From assembly GCA_963575645.1 (NCBI GenBank), contig OY754470.1, positions 7,076,501 through 7,140,500 of the forward strand: DNA of 64,000 bases, read 5' to 3'. Positions 32,090 to 43,983 of this stretch are shown here, piece by piece. Every line of letters starts with the position of its first letter. The stretch's first letter is position 1. The translations under genes were made by a program, and so were the position numbers. The DNA is from Xanthostigma xanthostigma. Its lineage: Eukaryota; Arthropoda; Insecta; Raphidioptera; Raphidiidae. The notes under the pieces are model-generated. The model had not been told where the DNA came from. It did not search any database and saw only the letters and a list, made by a program, of their open reading frames with translations.

Positions 32090-32850
32090 GAAATGTCTTG
32101 GATACTTTTCAGATGATCTTTCCATTTCGAACAGTCTTGGCCCTTGGGTTGAGATAGCTGGGGTACCTATCTATGGAAGCCAGAATTAATTGAAATGTCT
32201 TGAGTACCTTTCAAATCTTGCTTGTTAGAGCAGTCTTAGGTTGTGATTGTATATCTGCTGGAAGAATGGGATATTTTTATTGATTTTCTTACTGAGGAGT
32301 AAAAAGAATCGGAGGTGGAACTAATGAGAATGTCTTGAGTGTCTTTCAAATCCTGGTTATTCGAGCAGTCTTGGGTTGTGATTGTATATCTGCTGGAAGA
32401 ATGGGAGATATTTATTGATTTTCTTACTGAGGAGTAGAAAGAATCGGAGCTGGAATTAACGAGAATGTCTTGAGTGCCTTTCAAATCCTGGTTATTCGAG
32501 CAGTCTTGGGTTGTGATTGTATATCTGCTGGAAGAATGGGAGATATTTATTGATTTTCTTACTGAGGAGTAGAAAGAATCGGAGCTGGAATTAACGAGAA
32601 TGTCTTGAGTGCCTTTCAAATCCTGGTTATTCGCGCAGTCTTGGGTTGTGATTGTATATCTGCTGGAAGAATGGGAGATATTTATTGATTTTCTTACTGA
32701 GGAGTAGAAAGAATCGGAGCTGGAATTAACGAGAATGTCTTGAGTGCCTTTCAAATCCTGGTTATTCGAGCAGGCTTAGGTTATGATTTTATATCTGCCG
32801 GAAAAATGGGAAATATTTATTGATTTTCTTACTGACGAGTAAAGAATAGT
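32090..32850 (-). repeat. 135-bp minisatellite, about 5.5 units, open in one frame
   Basis: TCAAATCCTGG recurs at 32346, 32481, 32616 and 32751, spacing exactly 135 bp. A degenerate unit at about 32212 (spacing 134) and a more diverged one near 32100 precede them. Because 135 is divisible by 3, the minus strand stays open for 4 units, repeating a 45-residue Ser-rich motif (TQDILVNSSSDSFYSSVRKS, INISHSSSRYTIT). A TAA in the unit after 32754 closes it upstream, and there is no ATG. I regard the frame as a consequence of period and youth unless transcripts show otherwise. Confidence 0.9.
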
Positions 32851-33547
32851 TCTTATAGTCGCCGATATGACTGTTGTGAATTGTTCTAAAAGGTCATACT
32901 AAAAAACCTAGAGTAAAATAAGAAGAGTTTTCAAAAGCACTGTATAAAAGGATGCCATTTTACAATTTATACATTTTTAAACTTGATTAAAAATTATTTG
33001 TTGTCATTGTTGAACAGAGTTCGATTCGAAGACATTTAACATTTGAATGAAATGATCTAAAAATGCAAATTACGGTCGTTTAAATGCTATAAAAACGCGT
33101 GTAAGAGACGAGCTGTATTTTTCCTTTGAGGGCAATCATCGTATCAAATTCACGTTCAGTGCCGTAATCTGGACTGGGTGACAGAATATGTATATATTCT
33201 GTGTACACTATTGGCCAAAAATAGTACCTATTAGTTATATCAAAATTAAAGATTTTACAAACTGGAAATATCAAATTCGAAAAAATGAACACTTGACTAC
33301 AAGCAAACTAAAAATATAAAATTCGAAATAGAGACTCCACTATCACCTATGCAAAGGAAAATATGTACTTAGATTAAAAAAAAGTGCGCGTGTAACCTTT
33401 GCGTCGCGGTTGAAGTAAAACATATAAACAATGCATATATTGCCAGCGGAAAGGACTATCCATAGTCGAGATACTGAAAAGATTTACTTCGGTTATTTTC
33501 GGCTTTTAGTCCGATTCTCAGTCTAAAAATACTATATTAAGCTACAT
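32851..33547. other. No gene or repeat recognised
   Basis: A 70-codon minus-strand frame (33080-33292) lacks a domain. AT-rich. Confidence 0.4.
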
Positions 33548-33680
33548 GCATATTCAAATAAATAAAATTGTCGACCAATTTTTTTCAGACTATATTGACA
33601 AAAATAAAATTATAAATCAATATTACAAAAAATGACGTTTCGATCTAGGTTTAGATCTTCTTCAGAAATATCTAAAAATA
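33548..33680 (-). mobile_element. Half copy of the hammerhead-like foldback family
   Basis: AAATAAATAAAATTGTCGAC, TTTTTTTCAGACTATATTG and ATTATAAATCAATATTACA match the left arm of the 59.8-kb copy. The module at 33633-33665 (minus) reads CTGAAGA, A, stem GATCTA...TAGATC, GAAA, C, GTC. The second arm is absent. Confidence 0.75.
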
Positions 33681-34384
33681 TAAAAAATTAATATAGAATG
33701 CAGAAGTTAATTATCGAAAATTATGAAAAATTAACAACAACCAATTTTTTAATAAGTAGTCATGGATATCAAAGTACGTAAAAAGAAAGAAAAAATCCAT
33801 TAAAAAAGAAAATATTATTTCAAAATAATATCATAAATATTACTTAAATTTTCCGTATCTAATTGAGCATTAAGAGAATTTTTAATAGATTTTGTATATA
33901 ACATTTCCGAAATACCTCTTTTAAAGTAATTTGTTTAATTATTATTTGAATTTCTACATGCATATATTAAGCTTATATACACTTGTAACGACATTTTGGA
34001 CAGCTCTGTTATAATTCCGTTAAAAAAATGTGATGAAATGAGTGCCAATACAAATTATTTGGTCAGTATTTTTGTCAAATTAAAAAATTCCACCGTAACT
34101 CTTTTAAAGCTCACGTAATTTTTTTTTTGGTATGCGTTTGTACTTTTGACCGGTACTGTACGTATACAGACTGTACAGTGTATATATGCACAGAGAAGCA
34201 CTCGGACTGGTTTAACAAGTGACCGCAAGCTGACCGATGCGATGGGGTTCAGTTGATGTCTTGCATCATCACCATGGTTATACTATATAGTACATAATAA
34301 TATCATGCTGTACGTATTGTAGGAAATAATGTAGCCGACATATTTCGACAAATTAAATACTTTTTAATTGCCTGGCACCGTGAA
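33681..34384. other. No gene or repeat recognised
   Basis: AT-rich; no open frame of note. CTGTACAGTGTATATATGCA lies in a short palindromic patch near 34160, probably chance. Confidence 0.35.
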
Positions 34385-34925
34385 TCTAATAGTGCGAGAT
34401 TCGGTATTACAAATATATACCCTCATCTGTCTATTTGATGATGACAAAGATTAATTTATATGCCTAGCTAAATCACGTACCTATGTTTTTAAATTAAATA
34501 AACTATATTATACTTTTTTGGATCAACTTACCCGATTTGTTAATCATAAAAATCGAGCCTAAGATGAGAGAATATGACACAAATAATATGTTAACAAAAC
34601 AAACTCAAAGTATAGAGAACACAACTATTTACAAGTTATGTTTATGTTGATGATCTATATTTATGTATAGAATCAATTGTATATTCCAATTCCTCGTGTT
34701 ATTCTCTCACCTTAGGCTCGATTTTTATGATTAACAAATCGGGGTTGTTGATCCAAAATGTTAATTAGAATTGATTTAATTTAACAGCATCGGTACGCGA
34801 TTTAGCTTTGAACTCATGTGCGATTTATCAATGAATATATTATCTAAGATATAATCTGTCATCATCAAATAACAGATGAGGGTATATATTTCTAATACCG
34901 GATCTTAGACTATAAGACAGTATCG
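34385..34925. mobile_element. Nested double foldback
   Basis: Outer arms about 34400-34450 and 34855-34912 share CGGTATTA, AAATATATACCCTCATCTG and ATTTGATGATGACA in inverse. Inner arms 34516-34575 and 34693-34760 share TTTTGGATCAAC, CCGATTTGTTAATCATAAAA and ATCGAGCCTAAG in inverse. This may be one MITE inside another or one element with two tiers of symmetry. No coding. Confidence 0.8.
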
Positions 34926-35437
34926 ACACAAGTTTAAAGAAGACGCGTAAAATATAACAAATTCACAGATACATAATTTATTTTTTTGCAAATATAGGAA
35001 GGAAAAAAGTGGTACCAATTTGAGTGTGTTAACTCGCAGACAATGTGCATCGTTCTCTCCGTTTTAATGAGGAGTGCACAGTATATGTTTTATCACGATG
35101 TGTACGAATTAACACAGGTAAAATTGATTCAGGAGAAATCCACATAATGACAAAAGAACCTCAATAATGTTCAGACTTAAAAATTTAACTTGGCAATTAC
35201 TAGTATATACAAAATAGCTGCTTTTTATGCCTGAATAGCGACAGTAAAATGATTCATTTCACACTAGTGCGTAAATTAACACAAATGCCATTTTACCAAC
35301 ACTAATTTCTAAAAGCGACCTGTCAGTTACCGTTTAATATAAAATGAACAGAACATGCGACACAAAGCAGGCGTAGTTCTCTCTCTCCCTCTAGCACACG
35401 GGTACAATAAATTGCGGTAGTCCTAGTGCTAGTCGTG
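34926..35437. other. No gene or repeat recognised
   Basis: AT-rich sequence without recognised structure. Confidence 0.4.
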
Positions 35438-35520
35438 TTTGTCATCTGCCCCTACCGTGATTAGAACCCAGTACCTTCCGAACGCGAGTCTAGTGCTCTC
35501 ACTACTAAACTAAACCTCCA
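35438..35520 (-). mobile_element. Degraded SINE head (tRNA-like)
   Basis: On the minus strand, GTTTAGTAGTGAGAGCACTA, GACTCGCGTTCGGAAGGTAC and TGGGTTCTAATCACGG parallel the head of the SINE at 27490, with several changes in the A and B boxes. The body is not recognisable. Confidence 0.55.
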
Positions 35521-35726
35521 TTCTAACATAATTTGCAACCTTCAATGTCCTTAGATAAAAAACTGTTCGCGTATATAGTTTCCAGTTTATTGTGTCCGCA
35601 CGTTGTTTCGTGTAACTATGTTTATACACTGCGCCGGAGATTCGGAGGGGGTAAAACGGTATATTTATGTGTGTATGTGTGCTTTGGATAAAACGCATAC
35701 GCCCACCTGTTGAACAATGTACAGTA
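35521..35726. other. GC-enriched segment, unrecognised
   Basis: A 91-codon minus-strand frame (35510-35785) overlaps the SINE head and the reverse-transcriptase-like piece and has no domain of its own. Confidence 0.3.
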
Positions 35727-35804
35727 AGCGCCGAGACGGCGGCGCGCTGTTGTGGTGTGCCGCAAGGCTCAGTATGGAGACCCAAGTTTTTGTATGTTAT
35801 AGGT
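35727..35804 (+). pseudogene. Possible LINE reverse-transcriptase scrap (GVPQGSV motif)
   Basis: The plus frame reads SAETAARCCGVPQGSVWRPK, then FLYVIG. GVPQGSV followed by a Pro two residues later is the signature of LINE reverse-transcriptase motif 4 (GVPQGSVLGPLLF). Only about 26 codons are identifiable. It could be an old fragment or chance. Confidence 0.35.
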
Positions 35805-36424
35805 ATTTTGTTGTGAGTGCATCACTGTGGAGGGAATACGATTTCAATGTACGCTGTCAAACTGATTGGATCGGGGACAGTTTTCTGATATTATAGATAT
35901 TTAACTATGACGAAACCAAATTCAGTTTATCAGTTCTGATCGGATGTTGTTGTTCCTAATCCGTTAACTGTTTTCTCGGAAGCGATTGGAGTTACTTATA
36001 AAATATTTTAATGGTGCTATTCTGTATGATTGGAGTAAGATTTTACAGTGATGTTAATTTAAGTTTAAGATTACATAAGTTAAAAGGAGACAACAATTTA
36101 ACAACACTGTTAATTTTAACATATATAGAATAGCGCCAAGTTTCTGCTGTATCAGAAGTATTTTTTCTTCTTTATGCATCTGCTAATTTTTAGGTGTTAA
36201 CAGCTAAATGATCCGTGTTGGTATCTCCTTTGTTAACACCTGTATATTTGTTCACAAGAATATTGTTTTTCATTGGCGGCTAGTTGATCGATTTTGTTAG
36301 TTTTAATGTAAATAAATCGTATAACTTTGTGCAGTTGCCAGCTCTACTTTGTTTTTTTTTTCTAGAGAATTGGACATGTTTGCAATTTTTTAAAATGTTT
36401 TGTTGAACTTTAAAAAAAATACAT
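35805..36424. other. No gene or repeat recognised
   Basis: AT-rich sequence; no structure noticed. Confidence 0.4.
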
Positions 36425-36485
36425 ATTCACGAACGCGGATCGGATTCGAACCCATGACGATGAGGTTTGCAAGGTTTACACTTTA
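36425..36485 (-). mobile_element. tRNA-like B box, probable SINE fragment
   Basis: On the minus strand, CCTTGCAAACCTCATCGTCA, then TGGGTTCGAATCCGATCCGC, carries a consensus B box GGTTCGAATCC in tRNA-like spacing. The head differs from the 27.4-kb SINE. No full tRNA fold is visible. Confidence 0.4.
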
Positions 36486-38040
36486 TTCATCATCATCATC
36501 ATCAATATTCCAAGTTTTATTGGACCTGTTGTGACATTGTAGTGTTGGCACTTTTTTAAATTCATTTTTTATCCTCAGAATAATTTCTAGGGATATCCCG
36601 CTTATTTATTGCCGGTTTCATAATACTAACTGCGTTAAAAATATGACCAACAGTGCGCATTATTGGTTGACCTACATATGATAAAATAAATGACTGGCGA
36701 TTATTTCAGATGCCAGGAATTGACAGCTGATGATGTTTTATGTGTATGCCTTTACATTGTAGGTATGTTGAATACAGACAACGCGTCAATTTGTGGCGGG
36801 TTTTTTTAAATTTTATTGATAGTCTCTTATGGCGATTACTTGGTGACGTACTTTTTTTAAAATTAAATTAATAGGAACCGCTTACAAGACAACTTTTTAA
36901 TTTTTGTTATATAAAGTTACGAAGATCTATACATTTTTTAGATAAGTAAATAATAAATAAAAACAAGTAAAACTAAGGCAAATTTCAATCACAAAGTAAT
37001 GTTAGAGAACACCGCTTATTTTTTTTTTTTTGTAAGCTTTGGAGCTCATTACAAAACGTCCAAGAACCCAACCCTGCTGGGATCTGTAGTAATATTTTTG
37101 TATTTTTTATTGTTGTTTGATTTGAAGGCAGATATATGCCTATCTATAATCAGATTTTTTTTTACTGAATTAGTGGGACTGCATTAATAACTGTAAAAGT
37201 TATATTTAAATTTCAATGGTGCTATTTTCGTTTGTACAGTACTGTACATTCTTATTCATGCATACAGTTATATTTTAACACTTACCCATTTGATGACGAA
37301 GCATTTTTTTATTATGTATGTACTTTTGACACGCGAGAATAAGAAAAAAGTTGTCTTGAAATGTCGGTTTTTAAATTTGATCTATGTACCTATATATTTC
37401 AAATGTGTCAAGATTACGAAAAATTAATTGATTTAATTTTATTGTTATAAATATAGAGAACCTTAAAACCATTAAAATGCTACACCTACCGTTATTCATT
37501 TTATCAAGGAGTAAAGAACTGTAATATTAAGGACATCGCATTTGTTAAGACGGGAAACACTGTTTGGACTTCTGCTGGCTGGCAGGCTGGGTACGAGACT
37601 GGAAATGACGTCACTGCGGGCTCGCCTGCTAGCTCACAAGATAGATTTTAAAAAATAGAACATGGTCTATTTTTCTTGCTAGATCCTCTGCTTGCTCTGA
37701 GCAAGGACCAAATTAGGAAACAGTATCTTGTCACGTGAGCGACATGAACAAACGTCCACAAACCAACATGGCGTCATTCTGTTCAGAATCAGACAACAGA
37801 CATGTTTTGCTCTGTGTTTATATTTTAACTGTCACTGCGCGCGCACCACATCTATCCACAAAACAAGCTTAAAAAGACGTCTCGTGTGAAGCGAGCATAT
37901 AAAAGCAATTAAGAAAACCAGCGCTAGAAAAATTGTAGTCAATCTAGCAAGGAGTCTAGCGGAAAATCTAGCCTCGTGTCCAAATTGTAAAGCGTTGTGA
38001 GATTTTGACCAAAAATAATAAAAGTTATTGAATGACCTGT
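36486..38040. other. No gene recognised
   Basis: A CATCATCATCATCATCA run lies at 36487. Minus frames at 37832-38134 (100 codons) and a plus frame at 36999-37187 have no domain. 37560-37800 is GC-enriched (GAAATGACGTCACTGCGGGC) and unmatched. CTAGCAAG/TCTAGCGG words recur around 37680 and 37940. Confidence 0.3.
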
Positions 38041-38150
38041 TCTTCCAAATCTTCTTGGTTTCCGGGCTTGTATGCCGTGATCCATTGGTATTTCTACCTG
38101 ACATTTCGTCTACAACTGCGGTAGACATTATCAAAGGCGATGTGGTAGCG
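38041..38150 (-). mobile_element. Foldback relative of 30714, single arm, hammerhead-like
   Basis: AAATCTTCTTGGTTTCCGGG, CCATTGGTATTTCTACC match the arm at 30714. Minus-strand parts: GCCT, core TTGATAA plus T, stem GTCTAC/GTAGAC (loop CGCAGTT), GAAA, T, GTC, AGGT. GCCT and AGGT can pair as a 4-bp stem I (one G-U). Core changes from CUGAUGA are C3 to U and G8 to A. Confidence 0.55.
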
Positions 38151-38597
38151 GGAGAAGTGTCCTTCTAGGCTTATCACAATTCACAGGTAAGTGTGTCGGC
38201 TGTGATTTCTAATTACCCTTATAAAAATTAAAGCGTTTACAATTAAATAAAAAATTACGCTTGTTTACCAATGATAAATAAGTACCATCTATTTTATTAG
38301 AAATAACTAAAATTATTTTGTTGAACTTATGTGAACTAGCTTTTAATATTTCAGATATAAGTATTTTAAACGTAAATTAGATATTTGAAAAGTAAATTGT
38401 ATTTCTTGATTAGATAATGCGGGACATTTTGGATTAGTTCGGATAAGATTGGCAAATAACAAGACATTTCCAAAAATTGAAAAAGAGCCATACATATAAA
38501 AATATCTTTTTTAATTATTGATTGAGGTCTATCAAAGAAGTTTTCTCGACAGTAAAATGGTCGCCAGATCATGTCTGATTTCGGATCATATTTTACA
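38151..38597. other. No gene recognised
   Basis: The minus-strand 99-codon frame (38366-38665) runs into the Helitron end, so its C-terminal-distal residues are transposon sequence. No domain. Confidence 0.4.
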
Positions 38598-39222
38598 CTA
38601 GCGGTCTCGCCCGGTTTCATCCGGGTGCAAAAGAATAAATGGGGAAGGAAGGGACATGAGTACACACATTCATCTTAGTTTACCGAGATGAATGTTGTGT
38701 CCAAATTTCATGATGATCGGAGTTACCGTTCAAAAGTTTTTGTCGATAAAGAGCTGTATTTAAACTTTTTTTAACTAATAATTTTTTTAAATGAATTAAA
38801 TAAAATTTAAATAAATTTAAATGTAAGCCTTAGAAGAAAGCAATGTAAAAAATAAAAAAAATAAAATAAAAATATATTTACCCAACGTGGGGCTCGAACC
38901 CACGACCCTGATATTGACAGTCGCATGCGCTACCGATTGATCTACCTGAGGTTGTGTTCTTTCATCACTAATATGAGTATATCTAGTTAGTGCATTTCAC
39001 ATGAATAGAAGCTTATTTTTGAGATACTTTTTGCAACATTTTTCATTAAAGCTCCGCTCCTAATGGTCGTAGCGTAATATTATATAGCCTATAGCCTTCC
39101 TCGATAAATGGGCTATCCAACAAAAAAAAATTTATTCAATTTGAACCAATAGTTCCTGAGATTAGCGCGTTCAAACAAACAAACAAACAAACAAACTCTT
39201 CAGCTTTATATATTAGTATAGA
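38598..39222 (-). mobile_element. Helitron family 1 with complete tRNA-like cassette
   Basis: Start TCTATACTAATATATAAAGC at 39222 and end CTAG at 38598, between A and T. The cassette at 38880-38951 reads, on the minus strand, TCAGGTAGATCAATCGGTAG, CGCATGCGACTGTCAATATC, AGGGTCGTGGGTTCGAGCCC and CACGTT: full tRNA length with A and B boxes and anticodon loop TCAATAT. This copy shows the uninterrupted target of the 24884 MITE. Confidence 0.9.
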
Positions 39223-39709
39223 TAATACAATTAAAAAATCAATGCGATTAATTTCATCTGATAATCGATGTATGTTTTCCATTCGCTAATAAAATCTCCA
39301 TGTCAGGAAAAAATGGTTTGGTTTGATAATACTAATTGATGCATTTGTTAAGGGAGATAACTTTCGAATAATATAATAGATAGTTGATTTTAAAGTGACG
39401 TGATTAATATAAAAAGTTTAAACTTTGTGATGAAATTAATTAATTATGTTGCAATGGGCATTTGCATATTGAAAACGCTGCCTTTACAGGGCCCAACAGA
39501 AATAAGGTTAGATATAAAGTTTTGTTTCTGATTATACCTTTGTTTGAATTAACCGGTCCTAGATGTTTTTTATTTGATTTTAGTAAAATAAGTTTAAAAG
39601 AACTGCCTTTTTTCAAAAACACTTGACATAGATCTTTAAAAAGAAAAGAATAGTCTGGTTAATGCGTCCGTAGCTGCTTAAGCCTAAACCTTACCAAATA
39701 TCTCTATGC
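39223..39709. other. No gene or repeat recognised
   Basis: A 60-codon minus-strand frame (39440-39622) has no domain. Confidence 0.4.
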
Positions 39710-40065
39710 AATCCTTTCATATTCACCGAACATTATTAAAGGTAGAAGTTACTAATCTTGGAACAAATTTATTCGATTTATTCGTTCGAATAAAATTTAC
39801 TTTCAATTCACCAAGCAAAATATCAGTTAGAAAAGTTAATTAAAGCCCAAATATACAGTGCACTATACTCCTTGCTCTTTTTGTTGACTATTTTGACGTT
39901 CACCCAAAAATCCGTCCGATGGCGTTAGTGTAAACGTCAAAAAAAACTTTCACAAAATAAAAATGATTTTTCCTAACCCAATTGCGCACAAAACTTCCGC
40001 TAACTTTAATGTTTTACAACTATATACACTTCACAAAAGGAGCAACACATAAATACATTCAATAG
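39710..40065 (+). repeat. Dispersed repeat 'CCCATATTCACCGAACA', copy 2 (uninterrupted)
   Basis: TATTCACCGAACATTATTAAAG to CACTTCACAAAAGGAGCAACACATAAATA-type end. It contains GATGGCGTTAGTGT directly followed by the part that in copy 1 lies beyond the 206-bp insert. Confidence 0.7.
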
Positions 40066-41711
40066 TATAATAAAAACGAAACATACTTTCAAGCGTTCTA
40101 ATTTATCTCATAATGTTTCTGTCGGATCCTGTATTTCAATACACTAGTGTGGCAGGTATTGAGTATAGGTACTATCAGAGTTGGTAAATACAGTGACACT
40201 GCTTGTAAAGGTGCAGCAGTTGAAAAAGATGACGAAATTTTCTGTATAATTGCCTGGCGTTAAATTTCATAGGTGTCATTTCTAAGATAATATTAATTAG
40301 ACAGCTTTGACACGAAATTTATTAATTCGTTCTACTGAGAAAATACACAATTATTTATGATTTATTAATTAAAAAAAAAAAAAAAAACGGTGATCTTGTA
40401 AGAACAATTTGGTTTTCACTGACGATAATTATATGAATAGGTACACATTTTTCAATTTATACTTCTATACTGTTTATAAAGAGAAAAAAAGTGTATGTTT
40501 GTGGCTGGGAATTTCATGGAATGAGCTGTGAGAGAAAATGTAAAACCAGTGGGGATTCTCTGACTTAGAAGTGAGCTGGCTAAAAGTTACAAGAATAAAA
40601 TAAAAACAGGCGATGTCTTTGGTGTGTCTACCGAACGATTCGTGACCTTAGTTCCAAGTAAAATATGAAATTTTGTTTCTTTTCCATAGGCGTACCTAAC
40701 TGATTTATATAGTTACGGTTTTTTTTTTTAAATGTTTTAATTTCATAGCAAGCACAATTTTTTAATGAAAAAAGAGTACTCAGACAAACTAACTAAATAA
40801 AATGTCTTATTAAATTCGTCGCGAAAAAAACAGCTTGTAAATCTTCCGACGCTCAAGGTGGTACAGCACTGGCCATTTCAGGATAGAAACTCGCGGATTA
40901 ACCGCGCACCGAGGTCACAAGAATCAAGTTCGTAATAGAGAGTTGAACTTCGGGTTATTTATTTATTCTTGTGGAAAAGTGTCTACGAGAAAGTTTTCTT
41001 ACTTATTTGGTTGCCAAACCAAAATCTATCTGGCTGAAACCAGGTTACAAAAATTCATTTATGCGGTTAATAGAAATGACAGCACCGATTCTCTTTCAAT
41101 AAATTTTGTCCTTGTTCGATATTTTTATGAAATAAAACACATTTCGGTTTTTCTATTGTTGAACTGTGAACTCTTTTAGCGAAAACATTTCAAAGGTTTC
41201 CATTCATTTCCTTCGGATGTATGTATATGTCAAATATAAGATTACTTTTATAAAAAGAAGCCTTAAACACTTTAAACGCAAAATTGACATAAATGAGACA
41301 AATAAAAAAAGAGGAAACTAGCGTAGTTCTGAGAACTTTTTATTATTTTAATTTTTTCTTATACGTTATTCATTCTTTTGGTAATATATTTTTCCCTTAT
41401 AACCTAAATAAATGAAAGTCTTCATATCGTGTAAAAAAATCTATTTAGAGTTTTTGATGAATTTTGTGTTTTTTTCAAATTCCTTGAAACAAAAAAATAA
41501 AATTTTAAAAGATGTCTGTATGACGTCTGTCTGTTGTATATATTCAAAATTTACTTCACGATTTATATAAGTGCGTTCATCGAATGTGGTATAACAGTGA
41601 AAAATTCGTGCATCACATTGGATATAAAAAAAAGTTTGATTTACTATCAGAAACTGCTGAGGCATATTTTTTTGTAATCCAAACTCAACCGGAAATTATT
41701 TTTTTTTTAAA
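40066..41711. other. No gene recognised
   Basis: An A-run of about 18 lies at 40370. Frames at 40943-41179 (plus) and 41441-41665 (minus) lack domains. A stretch at 40497-40560 reads VCGWEFHGMSCERKCK before a stop, superficially EGF-like but isolated. 40820-40930 is GC-enriched and unmatched. Confidence 0.35.
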
Positions 41712-42020
41712 CGACAACATATATTTTTTTACATTTACGAAATCTACATTTTTTGCTCTATAAATTCATATGAACTTTTCATAAGGTTACATAAGAAAAT
41801 ATTTCAGAAAAACGTTATCAATTTGTTAATTAAATACACCGTAATTATTATTATTAATATAATTTACACATGTGGAGTGCTATGAAAAATAATTATTACT
41901 GCAGTGTGTTTAATTAATAAATTGATAACGTTTTTCGGGAATATTTTCTTAGGTAACCTTATGAAAATTCTATATAAATTTACATAGATATCGAAAATGT
42001 AAAAAAATATATGTTGCCAT
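41712..42020. mobile_element. 310-bp foldback MITE
   Basis: AACATATATTTTTTTACATT, CTTTTCATAAGGTTAC, AAGAAAATATTTC and AAAAACGTTATCAATTTGTT on the left are repeated inverted on the right, giving arms over 100 bp around a centre rich in TTATTATTATTAAT. No TSD was determined. Confidence 0.75.
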
Positions 42021-42039
42021 TTGAAAATGTATTTACCAT

Positions 42040-42445
42040 ATATCTATTAATTAACTATATGAATCATTGCCTATCTACTCAAAGTGCGGTGAGTGAACGC
42101 AACAAAGCGTATCGAAAACATATCTGCGTCTCTTTCTTCGATGTAATTCCCGGATTTCTCGGAAGATAGGATTGGTTGATATACTTGCTTTCAATCTGAA
42201 TAAAGTATCTCTGTTTCAAAAACTTTGTCTTTTTCTATGACGTTAACATGGGCGTACCCAGCTTTTGGCCCAGGAGGGGGCAAATTAGAAATTTCTTAGC
42301 CGGGCCCCCCGTCCTTGTTTGCCCTCCTGGATACGCCAGTGCTTACGGCGTAAAAAAAGACAGAAGTATATGTTTGCACCCTAATAGTTCGATTGCGATT
42401 TTATTCCTATGCTCAGTATAGAATAAAAGTATATGGTTTTCCCCC
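42040..42445. repeat. Dispersed repeat 'TGCGGTGAGTG', copy 2, with 95-bp foldback
   Basis: Same family as 3865 and 62690. The extra segment 42247-42341 (CATGGGCGTACCCAGC ... GGATACGCCAGTG) is a short GC-rich foldback absent from copy 1 and shared with copy 3, so copies 2 and 3 descend from a copy that already carried it. Confidence 0.75.
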
Positions 42446-42736
42446 ACTTTCTTCGAAAAGAAGTTTTCTACCGGCGCCCGTGGAGTCACTGAAGAACTAA
42501 CAGTAATATTCTTAACAGCTTATTTGTTAAATATGTAAATATAATTAAATTACTCATCGTACTAAATGGATTTCATTCGTACTGCGAGCCATAAATTATC
42601 ATATTAAGTTTTCATGACTTGGATTGAATTGATTCCTAGAGTTATAAAAATTAGATGGAATTTACTTTCTTGCTCAGGGAGCTCGGCATCATTGTATTTG
42701 TTAAATACTTATACAAACTGTTTTCTTATAAAAGTA
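42446..42736. other. No gene or repeat recognised
   Basis: Short AT-rich gap between two repeats. Confidence 0.4.
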
Positions 42737-43339
42737 CTAGCGGTCCCGTCCGGTTTCACCCGGGTGTAAAAGAACGAATGGGGAAGGGAGGAACATGAGT
42801 ACACACATTCATATTAGTTTACCGAGATGAATGTTGTGTCCAAATTTCATGATGATCGGAGTTACCGTTCAACATTTTTTGTCGATAAAAAGTAGTATTT
42901 ATACTTTTTTTAACTAATAATTTTTTTAAATTAATTAAATAAAATTAAAATAAATTTTATTGTAAGCCTTAGAAGAAAGCAATGTAGAAAATAAAAAAAA
43001 AATAAAAATGTATTCGCCCAACGTAGGGCTCGAACCCACGACCCTGGTATTGACAGTCTTGTGCTCTACCGATTGCGCTAGCCGGCGTTGTATTCTTACA
43101 TCGCTAATACGAGTATACTTAGTTAGTGCATTTCACCTAAATAGAAGCTTATTTTTTAGATACATTTGGAACATTTTTCATTAATGCTCCGCTCCTAATG
43201 GTCGAGCCTGATTTTATATAGCCTATAGCCTTCCTCGATAAATGAGCTATTCAACAAAAAATTTTTTTTTCAATTTGAACCAGTAGTTCCTGAGATTAGC
43301 GCGTTCAAACAAACAAACTCTTCAGCTTTATATATTATA
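42737..43339 (-). mobile_element. Helitron family 1 with tRNA-like cassette, clipped 5' end
   Basis: CTAG at 42737 with the CCCGG/CCGGG hairpin. Cassette at about 43015-43085 (minus: CGCCGGCTAGCGCAATCGGT, AGAGC, TGTCAATACCAGGGTCGTG, GGTTCGAGCCCTACGT). The 5' end runs into the CTAG of another Helitron at 43340, so the two are end to end. Confidence 0.85.
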
Positions 43340-43983
43340 CTAGCGGCCCTGTACGTGCTTCGCTACGTATAAAGTGAAATAATAAAACAATTTAATTGGA
43401 ACATCTATCTATCTATCTATCTATTTTATTAATTGCTAGCTGTTTTAAAATATACATGGGCGTATATGTGTGTATGTCGAGTACTCCGGCTGCGCCGTCG
43501 TGCTCGAAAAAAAATAGCGTAAAGTATTCGTGGATAACTGGTCTTTAAAACACTTGCTCCAATTTCGAGCACTCCGGCTACGCCGTCGTGCCGAGCAGTT
43601 TTAAACGATATTCAGTTTTTTTACATCCTCGATCTAGATATATGGTTGTTAAGTTCATTGCGCCATCTATTGAATATTCACTCAATCCAGTCAACAGGTA
43701 TTGCCATCTTATATGGTTGTTAAGTTCGTTGCGCCATCTATTGAATATTCACTCAATCCAATCAACAGGTTCGCCATCTTATATGGTTGTATTATGACTG
43801 TCAAGGAATAGACAAATAATTTGCAATAAAATAATATTGCGACTATAAATTGAAATGTAAGCTATCCTATCTTTCAAGTTGTGTCGAATTGCACACGGTG
43901 TGCAAATCAAATTTAAAATCGGTTCAGTAGTTTAGGAGTTCATCGCGGACAAACATGTGACACGTAATTTTTATATATTAAGA
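43340..43983 (-). mobile_element. Helitron family 2
   Basis: CTAGCGGCCCTGTACGTGCT at 43340 (minus-strand 3' end). The minus-strand 5' end is TCTTAATATATAAAAATTAC at 43983. Contains a (TCTA)n run (about 43404-43424), GAGCACTCCGGCTACGCCGT motifs, and a 70-71-bp tandem repeat at 43641-43790 (TATGGTTGTTAAGTTC, GCGCCATCTATTGAATATTC). The open frame over that repeat is incidental. A relative is at 45161-45748. Confidence 0.8.

Noticed and set aside
32236..32754. 172-codon minus-strand frame as a protein-coding gene
   Set aside because: It coincides with a 135-bp tandem repeat, lacks an ATG, is closed by a stop in the next unit upstream, and the flanking units are frame-shifted or degenerate.
38880..38951. 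Functional tRNA-Ile gene
   Set aside because: It lies inside a Helitron, recurs with the element, and acceptor-stem pairing looks poor (CTCAGGT against GTTGGGT). Called tRNA-like only.
40497..40560. EGF-like exon (VCGWEFHGMSCERKCK)
   Set aside because: Only about 20 residues before a stop, no splice signals, and no neighbouring Cys-rich exon.
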